Source: Rhodocyclaceae bacterium (GTDB taxonomy: Bacteria; Pseudomonadota; Gammaproteobacteria; Burkholderiales; Rhodocyclaceae). From it: a stretch of 64,000 nucleotides of DNA. Made by a program: the position numbers and the translations under genes. Of this stretch, positions 1-8,042 are shown piece by piece. Below the pieces are notes generated by a model. The model did no database searches, was not told the DNA's origin, and saw nothing but the letters and a program-made list of their open reading frames with translations. Position 1 is the first letter of the stretch. Each line of letters begins with the position of its first letter. Location of the stretch: positions 33,769 through 97,768 of the forward strand of contig JADFDU010000001.1 in NCBI GenBank assembly GCA_018262775.1, given 5' to 3'.

Positions 1-99
1 ACTCCGGCTCGTCATTGAGGAAGCGCTCGAAAGGCGTGAGGCAGCCCTGCAGCGCAGCGCGCCGACGGCGGCACGAACGCCGCGTTGCCCCGCCTTGGG

Positions 100-159
100 T
101 TGATATTTTGAGTAATATATTGACCAAAATAGCTAGTTATGGTTAATATATTGACCAAA
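100..159 (+). promoter_or_regulatory. Repeated operator/promoter of the Xre-nucleotidyltransferase pair
   Basis: The 16-bp sequence TAATATATTGACCAAA occurs twice, at 113-128 and 144-159, with starts 31 bp apart (about three helical turns). The first copy contains TTGACC (120-125), which can serve as a -35 box. The second contains TAATAT (144-149), a good -10 box at 18-bp spacing. A start site would then fall almost on the ATG at 159, so the mRNA may be leaderless. Two in-phase copies covering both promoter boxes fit an autoregulatory operator for the Xre protein. That role is inferred. Confidence 0.6.
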
Positions 160-863
160 TGAGCACTTCGGAAATAATCAGCCTCGTCCTGGAACGCCAG
201 TTGTTGCTGCAACTGGGCGACCGGCTCAAGCGCCTGCGCAAAGCGCAGGGCGTCGGCACGGTCGAGATGGCCGCGCGCGCCGGGGTCACCCGCAACACAT
301 TGCGGGCAGTCGAGGCCGGCGATCCGACACCCTCCATCGGTACCTACCTGCGCGTAATGTCCATCCTGGGCATCTGCGGCGAGTTGGCTCTGCTGGCCGG
401 AGACACTATCCAGCCACCGCCGGCGGATTCCGCCGCGGCACGATCCCGGCGCGCGGCACCGGTGGTGCAGGTGCGTGTTTCGGTGGACGACGCTCTGCAC
501 CGGCTTCAGGATCTGCAGAGTCTGGCGCTCCATGAGGAGGCCGTACGGTTGGTGAAGGCGGACCCGGCCCTGGTGCTACAGGCCCAGGAAACCGTCAAGC
601 GCTGGCTCACCACCGGCGACTCGCGCTCCGCGAGCCTGTGGCGCGAGTGGCAGCGCATTCTGGGCGCGGGCGCCTGGCGCAAGGCGCTCGGCCGCACGCG
701 CCATGCCCAGCAACTGCGGCAGGCCTCGCCGCTCATCACCGTCCTTCCGGAAGAGGTGCGACAACGCATCCTGCGGCAAGTGAGTGCCCTTAAAAAAGGG
801 GTCGTGATCGGCGGCGATCCAGGAGAGCCGCAGGACGGGAAGAATTTCCGGGAAACACCATGA
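159..863 (+). CDS. Xre-family helix-turn-helix protein, probable antitoxin/autoregulator
   Basis: The 234-residue protein has an Xre/Cro-type helix-turn-helix at about residues 18-65 (GDRLKRLRKAQG, then MAARAGVTRNTLRAVEAGDP). The rest, about 100-234, is charged and I recognise no family in it. The ATG at 159 overlaps the second operator repeat and has no Shine-Dalgarno sequence, which fits leaderless translation. The gene overlaps the following nucleotidyltransferase-like gene through an ATGA junction, so the two are probably co-translated. Xre regulator plus nucleotidyltransferase-fold protein is a known toxin-antitoxin layout, so this is probably the antitoxin. A plain transcription regulator is the alternative. 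Confidence 0.75.
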   Translation: MSTSEIISLVLERQLLLQLGDRLKRLRKAQGVGTVEMAARAGVTRNTLRAVEAGDPTPSIGTYLRVMSILGICGELALLAGDTIQPPPADSAAARSRRAAPVVQVRVSVDDALHRLQDLQSLALHEEAVRLVKADPALVLQAQETVKRWLTTGDSRSASLWREWQRILGAGAWRKALGRTRHAQQLRQASPLITVLPEEVRQRILRQVSALKKGVVIGGDPGEPQDGKNFRETP

Positions 864-1420
864 CACGAGATGAACTCGAACATATCATCCGCGCCGCGGG
901 CGAAATCACGAACGAGTACGAGTTCGTGATCGTCGGGAGCCAGTCAATGCTCGGCTCCGTGCCCAACCCCGAAGAAGTATTCACCGTGTCCATGGAGGCC
1001 GACATCTATCCGCTCCACGCCCCCGAACTCGCTGACACGATCGACAGCGCCATCGGCGAAGCCTCGCCGTTCCACCAGCAATTCGGCTACTACGCTCAGG
1101 GAACAAACCCCGCAACCGCCCTGTTGCCTAAAGATTGGATGCAACGCGTGCATCGAGTCCAGAACGCAGGTACCGGAGATCGAGTGGGCTACTGCCTAGA
1201 CGTGCTCGACCTCTTCCTTTCGAAGGCCGTGGCGGGACGCGAGAAGGATCGCGAGTTCTGCAAGGCGCTGTTGGTGCACGGCTACGTTACTCCGGGGCGG
1301 GTGTTGCAGGCGGTACCAAGCATGCCCATCGACGACAAGGGCCTGCGAACACTGCGCGCAACGATTCGCCGCTGGGTGAAAGCCGTACGAGACGCCGGTC
1401 ACAACGTTCCCGAGGAGTGA
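860..1420 (+). CDS. Nucleotidyltransferase-like protein (DUF6036-like), probable toxin partner
   Basis: The protein has 186 residues. The N-terminal region contains VIVGSQSMLGS and, some residues later, SMEADIY. This is the glycine-serine plus acidic pair pattern of the nucleotidyltransferase fold (hG[GS]...[DE]h[DE]). It resembles proteins annotated DUF6036. The start codon overlaps the Xre stop codon (ATGA). In characterised pairs of this kind the nucleotidyltransferase acts as a toxin on tRNA or other RNA, but nothing here shows the target. It converges on the P-type ATPase gene with a 42-bp gap and no clear terminator. Confidence 0.6.
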   Translation: MTRDELEHIIRAAGEITNEYEFVIVGSQSMLGSVPNPEEVFTVSMEADIYPLHAPELADTIDSAIGEASPFHQQFGYYAQGTNPATALLPKDWMQRVHRVQNAGTGDRVGYCLDVLDLFLSKAVAGREKDREFCKALLVHGYVTPGRVLQAVPSMPIDDKGLRTLRATIRRWVKAVRDAGHNVPEE

Positions 1421-1462
1421 GCGGCGCAAAGCACAGGACTCCCTGGCAAAGCCGAAGGATAC

Positions 1463-3802
1463 TTACTCCGCGCGCAGCATCGGCCGCGCGGCGTTGATGA
1501 CGACGAGGATGCTGCTGGCGGACATGGCGATGGCGGCGGCGAGGGGGTTGAGGACGCCGGCCATCGCCAGCGGAATGGCGACGACGTTGTAGGCGAGCGC
1601 CCAGCCGAGGTTCTGGCGGATGCGGCGGCGGGTGATGGCGATGAGGTCGAAGGCGTCGATGACGCGATCGAGGCGCTTGCCGGGGATGACGACGTCGGCG
1701 GCTTCGGCGGCGAGCGCGGTGGGCGCGCCGAAGGCGATGCCGAGGTCGGCTTCGGCGAGCGCCGGTGCGTCGTTGCTGCCGTCGCCGATCATGGCGACGC
1801 GGCCCTTGGCTTTCAACCTGCGGATGACGGCGGCCTTGGCTTCGGGCGGCACGCCGGCATGGACTTCGTCGACGTGCGCCTGGTAGCCGTTGGGATGCTC
1901 GGCGCCAGTGAGGAGGACGACGCGACTGTGGCGGCGCAGGCGCGCGACGACCTGTTCCCATTCCGGGCGCGAACTGTCGCGGGTGACGATGGCCCCTTCG
2001 GCGCGGCCGTCCCAGCCGACGAAGGAGACGACACTCTCGCCGTGGCGATGCTGTTCCATCTCTTGCGCCAGCGTGTCCGGAATCGTCCAGCCGAGCGTGG
2101 CGAAGAGGGCGCGGCTGCCGACCGCGACGCGCTTGCCGGCGACGACGGCCGAGGCGCCGCGGCCGGGATGGATGTCGACCTCGGTGGCGCTGCGGCTGGC
2201 GTCGAGCCGCGCGATGGCGCGGGCGACGGGATGCGGCGAATGCCGCTCGACGGCGGCGGCGCGGGCGGCAATTTCGGCCGGGCCAATCACTTCGACAACG
2301 GCCATCTCGCCGGTGGACAGGGTGCCGGTCTTGTCGAGGGCGATGACGTCGACGTCGGGCGAGTTCTCGAAGAGGTTGGCAGCGGTGATGACGATGCCGC
2401 GTTGCAGCGCGGCATTGATGGCGGCGGCAGTGGTGAGCGGAATGGCGAGGCCGAAGGTACACGGGCAGGAGACGATCAGCGTGGCCAGGCTCGCCAGCAG
2501 CGCCTTCTCGATGGGCGCGCCACTGATGTGAAAGCCGAGCCCGACGAGGCAGGCGAGCACCAGCACAATCGGCACGAAGGCGCGCGCGAGGCGGTCGATG
2601 CGGCCCTGCAGGCCGGTGCCGGCGCTCTGCGTGTGCCAGAGGATGCGCGCGAGGTTGGCCATGCGGCTTTCGATGTGCGGCCCGGTCTCGATCTCCAGGT
2701 TGCCTTCGAGCAGGACGCTGCCACCGAGTACTTTCTCGCCGGCGCCGCGCAACACCGGGAAGGGCTCGCCGGTGAGGAGGGATTCGTCGACGGCGCCCTC
2801 GCCTTCGACAATGCCGCCGTCGACGGGAATGGCTTCGCCCTGGCGCACGAAGACGCGGTCGCCGGGCAGCAGGTCGGCGAGTTCGCACATGAGGTACTGG
2901 CCGTCGCGCAGGACGCAGGCCTGCGGCGACCAGGCGCGCATGATGGTGTTGAGCGACTGCGTGGCGCGCGCGCGCATGCCGCGTTCGAGGAAGCGGCCGA
3001 TGGTGATCACCGCGACGAGCGTGCCCGCCACTTCGAAATAGAGGTCGATCGGGTCGTGGAACAGCTGCACCACGCTGTAGCCCCAGGCGGAGAGGATGGA
3101 CAGGGCAAGCAGGGCGTCCATGTTGAGCAGGCCGGCGCGGATGCCCGTCCACGCCCCGCGCAGGATCGGCCAGCCGACGTAGAAGACGAGGATCGAGGAC
3201 AGCAGGAAGAGGGCGCTGGGCGTGAGGATGAACGCCATCCAGCGCATGGCGCCGTAATCCTCCACCGTGAGGAGGCCGGCGTGGATCGGGTAGATGAACA
3301 GCAGGGTGAGCATCATCACCGACGAGGCGAGCGTGGCGCCGGTGAGCAGCCGCAGCAGGTCCATGCCTTCGTCGTATTCCGGCACGGGTTCGTTGCGCAG
3401 CTGGGCACGGTAGCCGGCGCGGCTGACGAGCGCCGGCAGTTCGGCTTCCTGGACGAGGGCGGGATCGTAGACGATGCGGGCCGTGGCGGTGGCGTAGTTC
3501 GACGCCGCGGCGAGCACGCCGGGGTGCTTCAGGGCGAGCTTCTCGATGAGGAATTCGCAGGAGGCGCAGTGCATGCCGTCGATCCACAGGAAGGCTTCGC
3601 TGCCCTGCGGCTCGGGCACTGTGTTCGCCGTATTGCGGGGACTGACTTTTGCGGCGGTGAAGACGTCTTCACCGAAGGCGCGGTACACCTCGCGGCAACC
3701 GTAGCAGCAGAAGGCGTGCCCGGCATCCTGGATCGGCGGCTCGGGTGCGGGCAGGCCGCAAAGCTGGCAGGGAATGGCGATCAGGGTTCTGTCCATGCGC
3801 AT
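1463..3802 (-). CDS. Copper-type P1B ATPase (CcoI/FixI/CopA2-like)
   Basis: The 779-residue integral membrane ATPase probably exports Cu(I) across the inner membrane for insertion into a heme-copper enzyme. The N-terminus carries cysteine pairs (CQLC at 12-15 and FCCYGC near 31-36) typical of the CcoI/FixI branch, followed by an HMA domain with GMHCASC (77-83). Then come TGEP (344-347), the transmembrane CPC motif (446-448), the phosphorylation motif DKTGTL (Asp490) and GDGSNDAPAL. It lies about 110 bp downstream of the heme-copper oxidoreductase genes on the same strand, separated by a hairpin repeat. In cbb3-containing bacteria the equivalent gene feeds copper to oxidase assembly. Here the likely clients are CuA of the neighbouring subunit II and, if present, copper in subunit I. 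Confidence 0.88.
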   Translation of the reverse strand: MRMDRTLIAIPCQLCGLPAPEPPIQDAGHAFCCYGCREVYRAFGEDVFTAAKVSPRNTANTVPEPQGSEAFLWIDGMHCASCEFLIEKLALKHPGVLAAASNYATATARIVYDPALVQEAELPALVSRAGYRAQLRNEPVPEYDEGMDLLRLLTGATLASSVMMLTLLFIYPIHAGLLTVEDYGAMRWMAFILTPSALFLLSSILVFYVGWPILRGAWTGIRAGLLNMDALLALSILSAWGYSVVQLFHDPIDLYFEVAGTLVAVITIGRFLERGMRARATQSLNTIMRAWSPQACVLRDGQYLMCELADLLPGDRVFVRQGEAIPVDGGIVEGEGAVDESLLTGEPFPVLRGAGEKVLGGSVLLEGNLEIETGPHIESRMANLARILWHTQSAGTGLQGRIDRLARAFVPIVLVLACLVGLGFHISGAPIEKALLASLATLIVSCPCTFGLAIPLTTAAAINAALQRGIVITAANLFENSPDVDVIALDKTGTLSTGEMAVVEVIGPAEIAARAAAVERHSPHPVARAIARLDASRSATEVDIHPGRGASAVVAGKRVAVGSRALFATLGWTIPDTLAQEMEQHRHGESVVSFVGWDGRAEGAIVTRDSSRPEWEQVVARLRRHSRVVLLTGAEHPNGYQAHVDEVHAGVPPEAKAAVIRRLKAKGRVAMIGDGSNDAPALAEADLGIAFGAPTALAAEAADVVIPGKRLDRVIDAFDLIAITRRRIRQNLGWALAYNVVAIPLAMAGVLNPLAAAIAMSASSILVVINAARPMLRAE

Positions 3803-3850
3803 GTCGGCAGGGCTGGCGAATATCCTGGCCCTTCGCCCTCATGATACCCC

Positions 3851-3896
3851 CCCCTCACCCCAGCCCTCTCCCCGCAAGCGGGGAGAGGGGGAGGCG
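3851..3896. repeat. GC-rich hairpin repeat between oxidoreductase and ATPase genes
   Basis: A perfect 12-bp inverted repeat, CCCTCTCCCCGC (3864-3875) and GCGGGGAGAGGG (3878-3889), is flanked by further C-rich and G-rich tracts. There is no T-run, so it is more likely a dispersed REP-like element than a strong intrinsic terminator, though it may lower read-through into the ATPase gene. A related C-rich/G-rich hairpin lies at 44464-44500. Confidence 0.7.
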
Positions 3897-3911
3897 GGAT
3901 GAAACAGCAGG

Positions 3912-5441
3912 CTAGGCCGTGGCCATTTCGCCCATGGGGGCGGAGATCTCGCGGGACTTCATCATGTTGTACACAAAGAGCGCGAACGAGGCGCCGAGGA
4001 TGAGGCCGAAGAACACGATGAGGTCACCGTAGAACATCCAGCCTTCCTGGTTCCAGGCGGCGAAGCGCCGCGGCATGCCGGCCGAGCCGGCAGCCAGCAT
4101 CGACAGCGCCGCACCGATGCCGCCAATGGTGAAGAGGCGGACGAACCAGGTGCCCAGCACGGGATCGAGCTTGCGGCCGGTCATCACGGGGTAGTGGTGG
4201 TAGAGCACGCCCATCCACATCATGGACATCGCCACGATCACCGTCATGGTGTGGCCGCTCTGCCACATCGTGCCATGCAACTGGTAGGCCCAGGCGATGT
4301 TCGAGGTGACCATGGCGCTGGCGCCGTCGAGGATGTACAGCACCCAGCCGATCAGCGCGGCCATGATGCCCGGCTCGGGGCGCAGACCATGCTGCCAGAT
4401 GGTGGCGAAGATGGTGAAGATGCTGAGGGCGGCGCCGATGCCGGTGCCCCAGCTCATGATGTTGCCCCAGTAGGACAGCATGGACGGCTGGTTCGGATAC
4501 AGTGTGATGAAGTGGTGCAGGAACGAGGTGACGGACGTCACCAGCAGGATCCACAGCGCCAGGTTGGCGAGCTTGTCGCTGAACAGCTTGCGCGTGCCGT
4601 CGGCCAGGTACAGCGGCAAGGTGGCGTAGAGCGCGCTCGTCACCATGATCGCCATCGCTTCCATGAGGTTGTGGGCGAAGATGAAGAAGGCGTACTGGAA
4701 GACCACCGGTTCCGTCGCCCAGGACGCCATCGACATCGGAATGATGCCGTAGAGCGCGCCCACCACCGTCGTGCCGACAATGACCAGCGGCGTACCCGCG
4801 ACCAGCAGTACCAGGGCGGCGAGGATCATGCCCAGCATGCCGGGGTCGTTGAGCGTGCGCGCCGAGAGAACGAGCTCGGGCCGCTTCTTGCCGAAGAACA
4901 TCATCTTCAGTACCAGCATCGGATAGAGCAGGATCATGCAGGCGAGGACGAGGTAGATGCCGGTGAAGCCGACTATGACCGAGTTCATGCTCCACACGCC
5001 CATCTGCGCGCCCACCAGCGGCAGCGGGTACATGACGATAAGACTCACCTTGAGGCCCATGAGGACGGCTACCGTCAGCAGGGCCGCGCCCAGGTTCATG
5101 GTGATGAACGTCATGGCGGGCAACCAGCCCGTGATCGCCTTGCCCACGCAGCCGCCCGAGCGGTGCAGGCCGACGCCCACCATGAGCTGGAACGAGAACG
5201 GGAAGGCCAGCGCCGCGCCATGCAGCGTCAGGCCCGTGTAGTAATGGTCGGTGTTGAGATCGAAGATCTGCGTCGCCGGCATGACGAAGCCGAGCAGACC
5301 GGCAACGGCGAGCCAAATGAACGAGGCCATGATCATCAGGGCCGGCCAGGCGTTGATCTCTTCCAGGCCGGTACTCTTGTCGACGGGGAACATCCTGCCG
5401 AAGATCGGCGTCTTTTGAATGATTGCGGTGGCGATTGTCAT
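3912..5441 (-). CDS. Heme-copper oxidoreductase subunit I, nitric oxide reductase type (sNOR/NorY-like)
   Basis: The 509-residue polytopic protein follows the subunit I pattern. His74 sits in LTLHG (helix II heme ligand). Helix VI has His257-x3-Glu261. His309-His310 lie in FLHHFIT. Helix X has LHGTMWQSGHTM, which lines up with LHDTYYVVAHFH of A-type oxidases. The cross-linked tyrosine is replaced by Glu261, as in the NorB HLWVE motif. The TGVK lysine of the K-channel is Gly (TGIG, 333-336). The low-spin heme ligand of helix X becomes Met399. These changes point to NO reduction rather than O2 reduction and proton pumping. With a CuA subunit next door, the nearest described group is the sNOR (NorSY) type of ammonia oxidisers. 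The start has GGAGGA upstream. Automatic annotation would probably call this a cbb3 or aa3 oxidase. Confidence 0.8.
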   Translation of the reverse strand: MTIATAIIQKTPIFGRMFPVDKSTGLEEINAWPALMIMASFIWLAVAGLLGFVMPATQIFDLNTDHYYTGLTLHGAALAFPFSFQLMVGVGLHRSGGCVGKAITGWLPAMTFITMNLGAALLTVAVLMGLKVSLIVMYPLPLVGAQMGVWSMNSVIVGFTGIYLVLACMILLYPMLVLKMMFFGKKRPELVLSARTLNDPGMLGMILAALVLLVAGTPLVIVGTTVVGALYGIIPMSMASWATEPVVFQYAFFIFAHNLMEAMAIMVTSALYATLPLYLADGTRKLFSDKLANLALWILLVTSVTSFLHHFITLYPNQPSMLSYWGNIMSWGTGIGAALSIFTIFATIWQHGLRPEPGIMAALIGWVLYILDGASAMVTSNIAWAYQLHGTMWQSGHTMTVIVAMSMMWMGVLYHHYPVMTGRKLDPVLGTWFVRLFTIGGIGAALSMLAAGSAGMPRRFAAWNQEGWMFYGDLIVFFGLILGASFALFVYNMMKSREISAPMGEMATA

Positions 5442-5469
5442 GGTGTGTCCTCCTCCGGGCGGGTCAGTC

Positions 5470-6033
5470 TCAATTATTCTTCACAATGGTCAGTTCATCC
5501 ATCATCGCATGGTGCGCGATGCCGCAGTACTCGAGGCAGCGCACCTTGTATTTGCCCGGCTCATTGAACGTATGTATGAGCGTGGTGGGGTTTTTCAGGC
5601 CCGGCATGAGCATCATGGTGAACAGCATCCTGCCGTCGGGGTGGTACACCGCGAAGCCGTGCATGGTGTCTTTGCTCCGGCCGGAGAAGCGCACGGTGCT
5701 GCCGGCTTCAATCTGGCGGTTCGATATGTCGAAGGCCCATGAGGTCGCCGAGACGTCGACTTCATGCAGTGGCTGATTGCTGGTCGCGGCATGCGCGGCC
5801 TTGATCAGCGGCATGAATTTGAGGCTGGCAAGGTTCACGCCGACGAAGATGACGAACGCCACGGTCAGCCAGATGCCCTCAAGCCGCGACAATGTCGCCC
5901 GCGGTGTGGCGCTCGGCCCGGAGTCGGTGACGCTTTTTCTGTACACGACGTAGAAGAACATGGCCGCGAACGGCACCAGCATGAAGAGCGTCATCCAGAA
6001 TGCGCCCCATCCGGTAAATAGCATATCCAGCAT
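5470..6033 (-). CDS. CuA-containing cupredoxin subunit II of the NOR-type oxidoreductase (NorS-like)
   Basis: The 187-residue protein has transmembrane segments at about 9-31 and 51-72, followed by a periplasmic cupredoxin domain. All CuA ligands are present: His125 (DTMHGF), then Cys166-x3-Cys170-x3-His174-x2-Met177 with Glu168 between the cysteines. Trp99 could be the electron entry residue. The ATG at 6033 is chosen because AGGAGG lies 6 nt upstream; the ATG 33 bp further upstream has no such site. The stop is 28 bp before the subunit I start, so the two form an operon. It takes electrons from a soluble cytochrome or cupredoxin and passes them to subunit I. Confidence 0.85.
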   Translation of the reverse strand: MLDMLFTGWGAFWMTLFMLVPFAAMFFYVVYRKSVTDSGPSATPRATLSRLEGIWLTVAFVIFVGVNLASLKFMPLIKAAHAATSNQPLHEVDVSATSWAFDISNRQIEAGSTVRFSGRSKDTMHGFAVYHPDGRMLFTMMLMPGLKNPTTLIHTFNEPGKYKVRCLEYCGIAHHAMMDELTIVKNN

Positions 6034-6217
6034 TTGTTGCCTCCTTTGGCGGTACGGGCTACTCAACGGCAGCCGAACTTATCGGTCGAACAGGTGTGCC
6101 GGCTGCGTCTGCTCTGTGTCTACCCTGTGTCTGCTGATGGACCCCTCAGACACACACGCCGGCACGCTATCTCTTTTGTAGTAGCAGAAACTTAAACCTG
6201 GCAACCGGGCCGGACAA

Positions 6218-6283
6218 TTAGGATGTCTACCTAGTAGGGCGGAGGATGTCCCTGATTGATCACCGGCATGAGCGGACTAGACT
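6218..6283 (+). promoter_or_regulatory. ctaB promoter with shared two-component-system element
   Basis: TTAGGATGTCTACCTAG (6218-6234), a 12-nt spacer, and TGTCCCTGATTGATC (6247-6261) precede TAGACT at 6278-6283. TTGATC (6256-6261) and TAGACT form a -35/-10 pair at 16-bp spacing directed at the heme O synthase gene. The same arrangement, with the last 15 nt identical and the same 12-nt spacing, lies upstream of the sensor kinase at 11782-11826. The element sits upstream of and overlapping the -35 box, as expected for an activator site. It is in the divergent region to the NOR-type operon, so it may serve both sides. Confidence 0.65.
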
Positions 6284-6340
6284 GATACGCTCTGATACGC
6301 TCGACAACCCGCCCATAACCTGCGCATACAGGAGCTACTT

Positions 6341-7249
6341 ATGGCTGAGACGCTTCTCACACGCCACCTCACCCGGCCCGGCATCAACGACAGGCTGCGG
6401 AGCTATATTCGCCTGACCAAGCCGCGCGTGGTGTCGCTGATCGTTTTCTGCGCGGTAATCGGCATGTTTCTTGCCACCCCCGGCATGGTGCCGCCGACGA
6501 TACTCGTTGCGGCCACGCTTGGCATCGCCCTGGTGGCCGGCGCCGCCGCCGCCGTGAACTGCCTGATCGAACGCCAGATCGACGCCATCATGGCGCGCAC
6601 CCGCGGCCGGCCGCTACCGCGCGGTGACGTGAACACGCTCGAAACCTTCCTCGTCTCCGGTGCGCTGGGCGGCTTCGGCCTGTCGCTGCTCTATGCCTAC
6701 GTGAATCCGCTGACCATGTGGCTGACGCTGGCGACCTTCATCGGCTACGCCATCATCTACACGGTGATCCTGAAGCCACTGACACCGCAGAACATTGTCA
6801 TCGGCGGTGCCTCCGGCGCCATGCCGCCGGTACTCGGCTGGGCGGCCGTCACCGGGCAGATGCCGGAGCAGGCGTGGCTGCTGTTCCTCATCATCTTCGT
6901 GTGGACGCCGCCGCACTTCTGGTTCCTGGCGCTGTATCGCGCCAAGGAGTACGCCGACGTGAATCTGCCGATGCTGCCGGTGGTGCATGGGCGCGAGTAC
7001 ACCCAGCGCAGCATCTTCGCCTACTCGCTCGGCCTGGCGCTGGTGGCGCTGATGCCCTTCTTCATCGGCATGAGCGGCTGGTTCTATCTGGCGGCGGCGG
7101 TGCCGCTGAATGCGCTGTTCATCAGGCATGCCTGGCGCATCTGGCGCCGCTACAGCGATCCGCTGGCGCAGCAGGCCTTCCGCTATTCGATCCTCTATCT
7201 GTCCCTGCTCTTCGCCGCCCTGCTGGTCGATCACTACCTGCCCTACTGA
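6341..7249 (+). CDS. ctaB: Protoheme IX farnesyltransferase (heme O synthase)
   Basis: The 302-residue UbiA-family membrane enzyme adds farnesyl diphosphate to heme B to make heme O. The prenyl-diphosphate/Mg site is in [20 protein letters not shown], and a second polar loop follows later, with about eight to nine transmembrane helices. GGAG precedes the ATG. It is divergent from the NOR-type operon, and no heme A synthase or other oxidase genes lie nearby. This suggests that the neighbouring enzyme uses heme O, or that a distant oxidase does. The promoter carries the element shared with the sensor kinase. Confidence 0.92.
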   Translation: MAETLLTRHLTRPGINDRLRSYIRLTKPRVVSLIVFCAVIGMFLATPGMVPPTILVAATLGIALVAGAAAAVNCLIERQIDAIMARTRGRPLPRGDVNTLETFLVSGALGGFGLSLLYAYVNPLTMWLTLATFIGYAIIYTVILKPLTPQNIVIGGASGAMPPVLGWAAVTGQMPEQAWLLFLIIFVWTPPHFWFLALYRAKEYADVNLPMLPVVHGREYTQRSIFAYSLGLALVALMPFFIGMSGWFYLAAAVPLNALFIRHAWRIWRRYSDPLAQQAFRYSILYLSLLFAALLVDHYLPY

Positions 7250-7298
7250 GCAAAGCTGCGGCCGCATGGCCGCAGCACACCCTTCTCTAAAGGGTTAT

Positions 7299-7356
7299 CC
7301 CCTATTTCGCAAGGGGTACTTCCCGAAGCGTTTCAAGGAACGCCCCAATTCAATTG
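7299..7356 (+). promoter_or_regulatory. Possible weak third copy of the shared element upstream of osmC
   Basis: AAGGGGTACTTCCCGAA (7311-7327) resembles TAGGGGTGTTTACCTAG of the kinase promoter. About 13 nt later, CGCCCCAATTCAATTG (7341-7356) loosely resembles TGTCCCTGATTGATC. An inverted repeat CCCCT...AGGGG (7299-7316) overlaps it. Roughly 11 of 18 positions match in the first block and the second block needs an indel, so this is only suggestive. The stretch 7250-7454 holds no gene. Confidence 0.3.
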
Positions 7357-7454
7357 CACACGGATTTGCCCCACATTCAGCAGCGGGCAATGTTTGGCAA
7401 TGGTTGACAGGTGCCCGCTAATTCCACAACAAGAACTTATGGAGGAAACCCGTC

Positions 7455-7982
7455 ATGTCGCAGGCAGCCTTGAAGGAAGCGCTCAGCAAGACCGTGAAAG
7501 GCATTCAGGACAATCCCGTCATGTCGCGCGTGGTTTTCGAAGCGCAGACGGCGCTGGTCGAGGGCGTGCGTTGTAGCGGTCACGTGCGCAACTTCCCACC
7601 GATGGACGTCGACGAACCGCCGGAGCTCGGCGGCGGCGACAAGGGTGCGAATCCGGTCGAGCTGGTGCTCGTCGCGCTCGGCACCTGCCAGGAGATCATG
7701 TACGCCGCCATGGCCGCAATGATGGGCATCCAGCTGGACGAAGTGAAGGTCAGCCTGAAAGGATCGCTCGACCTGAAGGGCCTGTTCGGCATGGACCCCG
7801 CCATCCCGCCGGGCTACCAGAAGATCACTTACGAAACCATCCTCCGCAGCCCTGCACCCGCAGCACAACTGCAGCAACTGATCGAGGCAGTGGAGAGCCA
7901 TTGCCCCGTACTGGACACGCTCGTGCGGCCCATCGAGGTGTCGGGCAAGGTGACGATCAACGGCGCCCTGATGGCGGCCTGA
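7455..7982 (+). CDS. OsmC-family thiol peroxidase/stress protein
   Basis: The 175-residue OsmC/Ohr fold protein carries both conserved redox cysteines, Cys78 in ALGTCQE and Cys150 in ESHCPVLDT. Family members reduce organic hydroperoxides in the cytoplasm, usually with electrons from lipoylated proteins. The next gene encodes a lipoyl-domain dihydrolipoamide dehydrogenase 60 bp downstream, so the pair is a plausible complete peroxide-reducing chain. GGAGGA is placed correctly before the ATG. A weak copy of the shared promoter element lies about 100 bp upstream. Confidence 0.85.
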   Translation: MSQAALKEALSKTVKGIQDNPVMSRVVFEAQTALVEGVRCSGHVRNFPPMDVDEPPELGGGDKGANPVELVLVALGTCQEIMYAAMAAMMGIQLDEVKVSLKGSLDLKGLFGMDPAIPPGYQKITYETILRSPAPAAQLQQLIEAVESHCPVLDTLVRPIEVSGKVTINGALMAA

Positions 7983-8042
7983 TGCCTGAAGGCGTCGGCG
8001 CATGGCAACGCGCTGACGCCTTTCTGTTGCGAGAGGATGCGG

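Noticed and set aside
1-98. Possible 5' part of a leftward gene at the window edge (reads ...LTPFERFLNDEPE)
   Set aside because: No start codon with a ribosome site can be fixed and the segment is too short to identify.
113-159. Start of a CRISPR array
   Set aside because: Only two copies, a 15-bp gap and promoter boxes inside the repeats; this is an operator.
1859-3844. A 661-codon open frame opposite the P-type ATPase
   Set aside because: The ATPase carries all family motifs; the opposite frame has none.
5470-6033. Annotation as cytochrome c oxidase subunit II
   Set aside because: The CuA site alone does not distinguish it; the partner subunit I has NOR-type active-site residues, so an oxidase label would mislead.
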